From: Chloroflexota bacterium
GTDB lineage: Bacteria; Chloroflexota; Anaerolineae; 4572-78
Direction: 5' to 3'
DNA length: 6,468 nucleotides
NCBI GenBank assembly: GCA_024278725.1
Contig: JAJRSQ010000337.1
Location: forward strand, 1-6,468
The position numbers and the translations under genes were made by a program. The notes under the pieces are model-generated. The model was not told the origin of the DNA and made no database searches. It saw only the letters and a list, made by a program, of their open reading frames with translations. Shown in pieces: positions 6,227-6,468 of the stretch (position 1 is its first letter; each line of letters starts with the position of its first letter).

Positions 6227-6259
6227 TCAGCCGAAAGGGGCAATTGCGGTGAACGCCAT
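6227..6259 (-). CDS. Possible leader peptide of 10 codons
   Basis: An ATG at 6259 opens a frame MAFTAIAPFG ending in TGA directly followed by TAA (6229-6224), 4 bases or fewer before the terminator-like stem. It begins about 12 bases after the predicted transcription start. The start codon lies in a small hairpin (CGGTGA at 6264-6259 with TCACCG at 6252-6247), and the ribosome site is weak. There is no run of one amino acid as in classical biosynthetic leaders, so the case rests on position alone. Confidence 0.2.
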   Translation of the reverse strand: MAFTAIAPFG

Positions 6260-6277
6260 CACCGATATTATAAAACC

Positions 6278-6306
6278 ATCTTACCCGCAAGGCAGGGGGT
6301 TGTCAA
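6278..6306 (-). promoter_or_regulatory. Sigma70-type promoter of the DUF6062-like gene
   Basis: On the minus strand a perfect TTGACA (6306-6301) is 17 bases from TAAGAT (6283-6278), which matches the -10 consensus at 4 of 6 bases. The start would be near 6271, giving a leader of about 100 bases. A perfect TATAAT at 6272-6267 is a possible second -10, but only a weak -35 (CTGCCT) is at the right distance from it. Confidence 0.6.
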
Positions 6307-6329
6307 AAAGAATGCCCTTTTGCGGGGCA
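6305..6329 (-). terminator. Possible terminator of an off-window leftward gene
   Basis: On the minus strand TGCCC (6329-6325) and GGGCA (6317-6313) form a 5-bp GC-rich stem with a 7-base loop, followed by TTCTTTTT. The U-run overlaps the -35 of the promoter at 6278-6306. The stem is short, so this is tentative. It would end a transcript entering from the right edge. Confidence 0.35.
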
Positions 6330-6337
6330 GGGCTGTT

Positions 6338-6366
6338 GCAAAGTCGCTTGACAAACAATACTTTGC
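6338..6366. repeat. Inverted repeat around a rightward TTGACA
   Basis: GCAAAGT (6338-6344) and ACTTTGC (6360-6366) are exact reverse complements separated by 15 bases, and the gap holds TTGACA (6348-6353) on the + strand. No convincing -10 follows at 16-18 bases. It could be an operator-like dyad or chance. Confidence 0.3.
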
Positions 6367-6374
6367 GCAGGAAA

Positions 6375-6404
6375 TGTAGGGGCACGCTGCAGCGTGCCCC
6401 TACA
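6375..6404. repeat. Perfect 30-bp palindrome of the dispersed GTAGGGGC type
   Basis: TGTAGGGGCACGCTG (6375-6389) is followed with no spacer by its exact reverse complement (6390-6404), centred on CTGCAG. Palindromes beginning TGTAGGGGC are widely dispersed intergenic repeats in several bacterial phyla (from memory), thought of as REP- or MITE-like. No U-run follows on either strand, so it is not a terminator by itself. No target duplication is visible beside it. Confidence 0.75.
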
Positions 6405-6468
6405 ACGCCACCGATTTTCGTTAAAACCGGAAGAAAATGCGTAAGAGCGGCTCGCAAATCGCCCCTGC
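6405..6468. other. Right-edge sequence without a recognisable gene
   Basis: No coding frame with a start and ribosome site is visible here. CCGATTTT (6411-6418) and AAAACCGG (6423-6430) form an imperfect hairpin with one mismatch. The last bases, CGCAAATCGCCCCTGC, resemble one arm of another GGGGCGA-type palindromic repeat, cut by the window edge. Together with 6173-6404 this makes a stretch of about 300 bases without a substantial gene. Confidence 0.4.

Noticed and set aside
6173..6468. CRISPR array, tRNA or known riboswitch in the right-end spacer
   Set aside because: There is no regularly spaced direct repeat, no cloverleaf pattern and no riboswitch core that I recognise; only the promoter, hairpins and palindrome are supported.

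Overview
This window looks like chromosomal DNA of a moderately GC-rich bacterium. The gene content suggests an environmental Chloroflexota, perhaps Anaerolineae-like: a FecR-type surface protein beside a GT39-type glycosyltransferase, a protein resembling DUF6062, and several kinds of short intergenic repeat. This taxonomic guess is inference only. There is no rRNA or tRNA gene, CRISPR array, transposase or phage gene.

Layout. Positions 1-4463 hold a four-gene leftward cluster. In transcription order it encodes a membrane-anchored FecR/jelly-roll protein (4463-3180), a multi-pass GT39/ArnT-like glycosyltransferase (3177-1558, start 2 bases after the previous stop), a stand-alone HD-family (p)ppGpp-hydrolase-like protein (1536-946), and a membrane-anchored TPR protein that runs off the left edge (882 to beyond 1). 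A good sigma70-type promoter lies in front of the cluster at 4525-4552. The first two genes are tightly coupled. The HD and TPR genes follow short repeat tracts and lack clear Shine-Dalgarno sites, so their place in the operon is less certain.

A 181-base divergent spacer (4464-4644) separates this cluster from a rightward gene (4645-5334). That gene encodes a zinc-ribbon protein with a C-terminal PH/GRAM-like region and ends at a good intrinsic terminator (5383-5415). Convergent to it is a leftward gene (5459-6172) for a small cysteine-rich protein resembling DUF6062, in which a CxxC...CxxH metal-site pattern occurs twice with identical spacing.

The right end (6173-6468) has no substantial gene but is dense in signals. 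It holds a leftward TTGACA-N17-TAAGAT promoter, a leader with a possible 10-codon peptide and a terminator-like hairpin just before the start codon of the cysteine-rich gene, a possible terminator of an off-window gene, and a perfect 30-bp palindrome of the dispersed-repeat type.

Working together: the FecR and GT39 genes fit cell-envelope or surface glycosylation work, with sugar transfer from a polyprenyl carrier outside the membrane. The alarmone hydrolase and TPR protein are not clearly linked to that job. I see no clear novel defence or mobile system. The best leads are the candidate attenuator, the duplicated metal-site protein and the repeats that overlap both ends of the HD gene.
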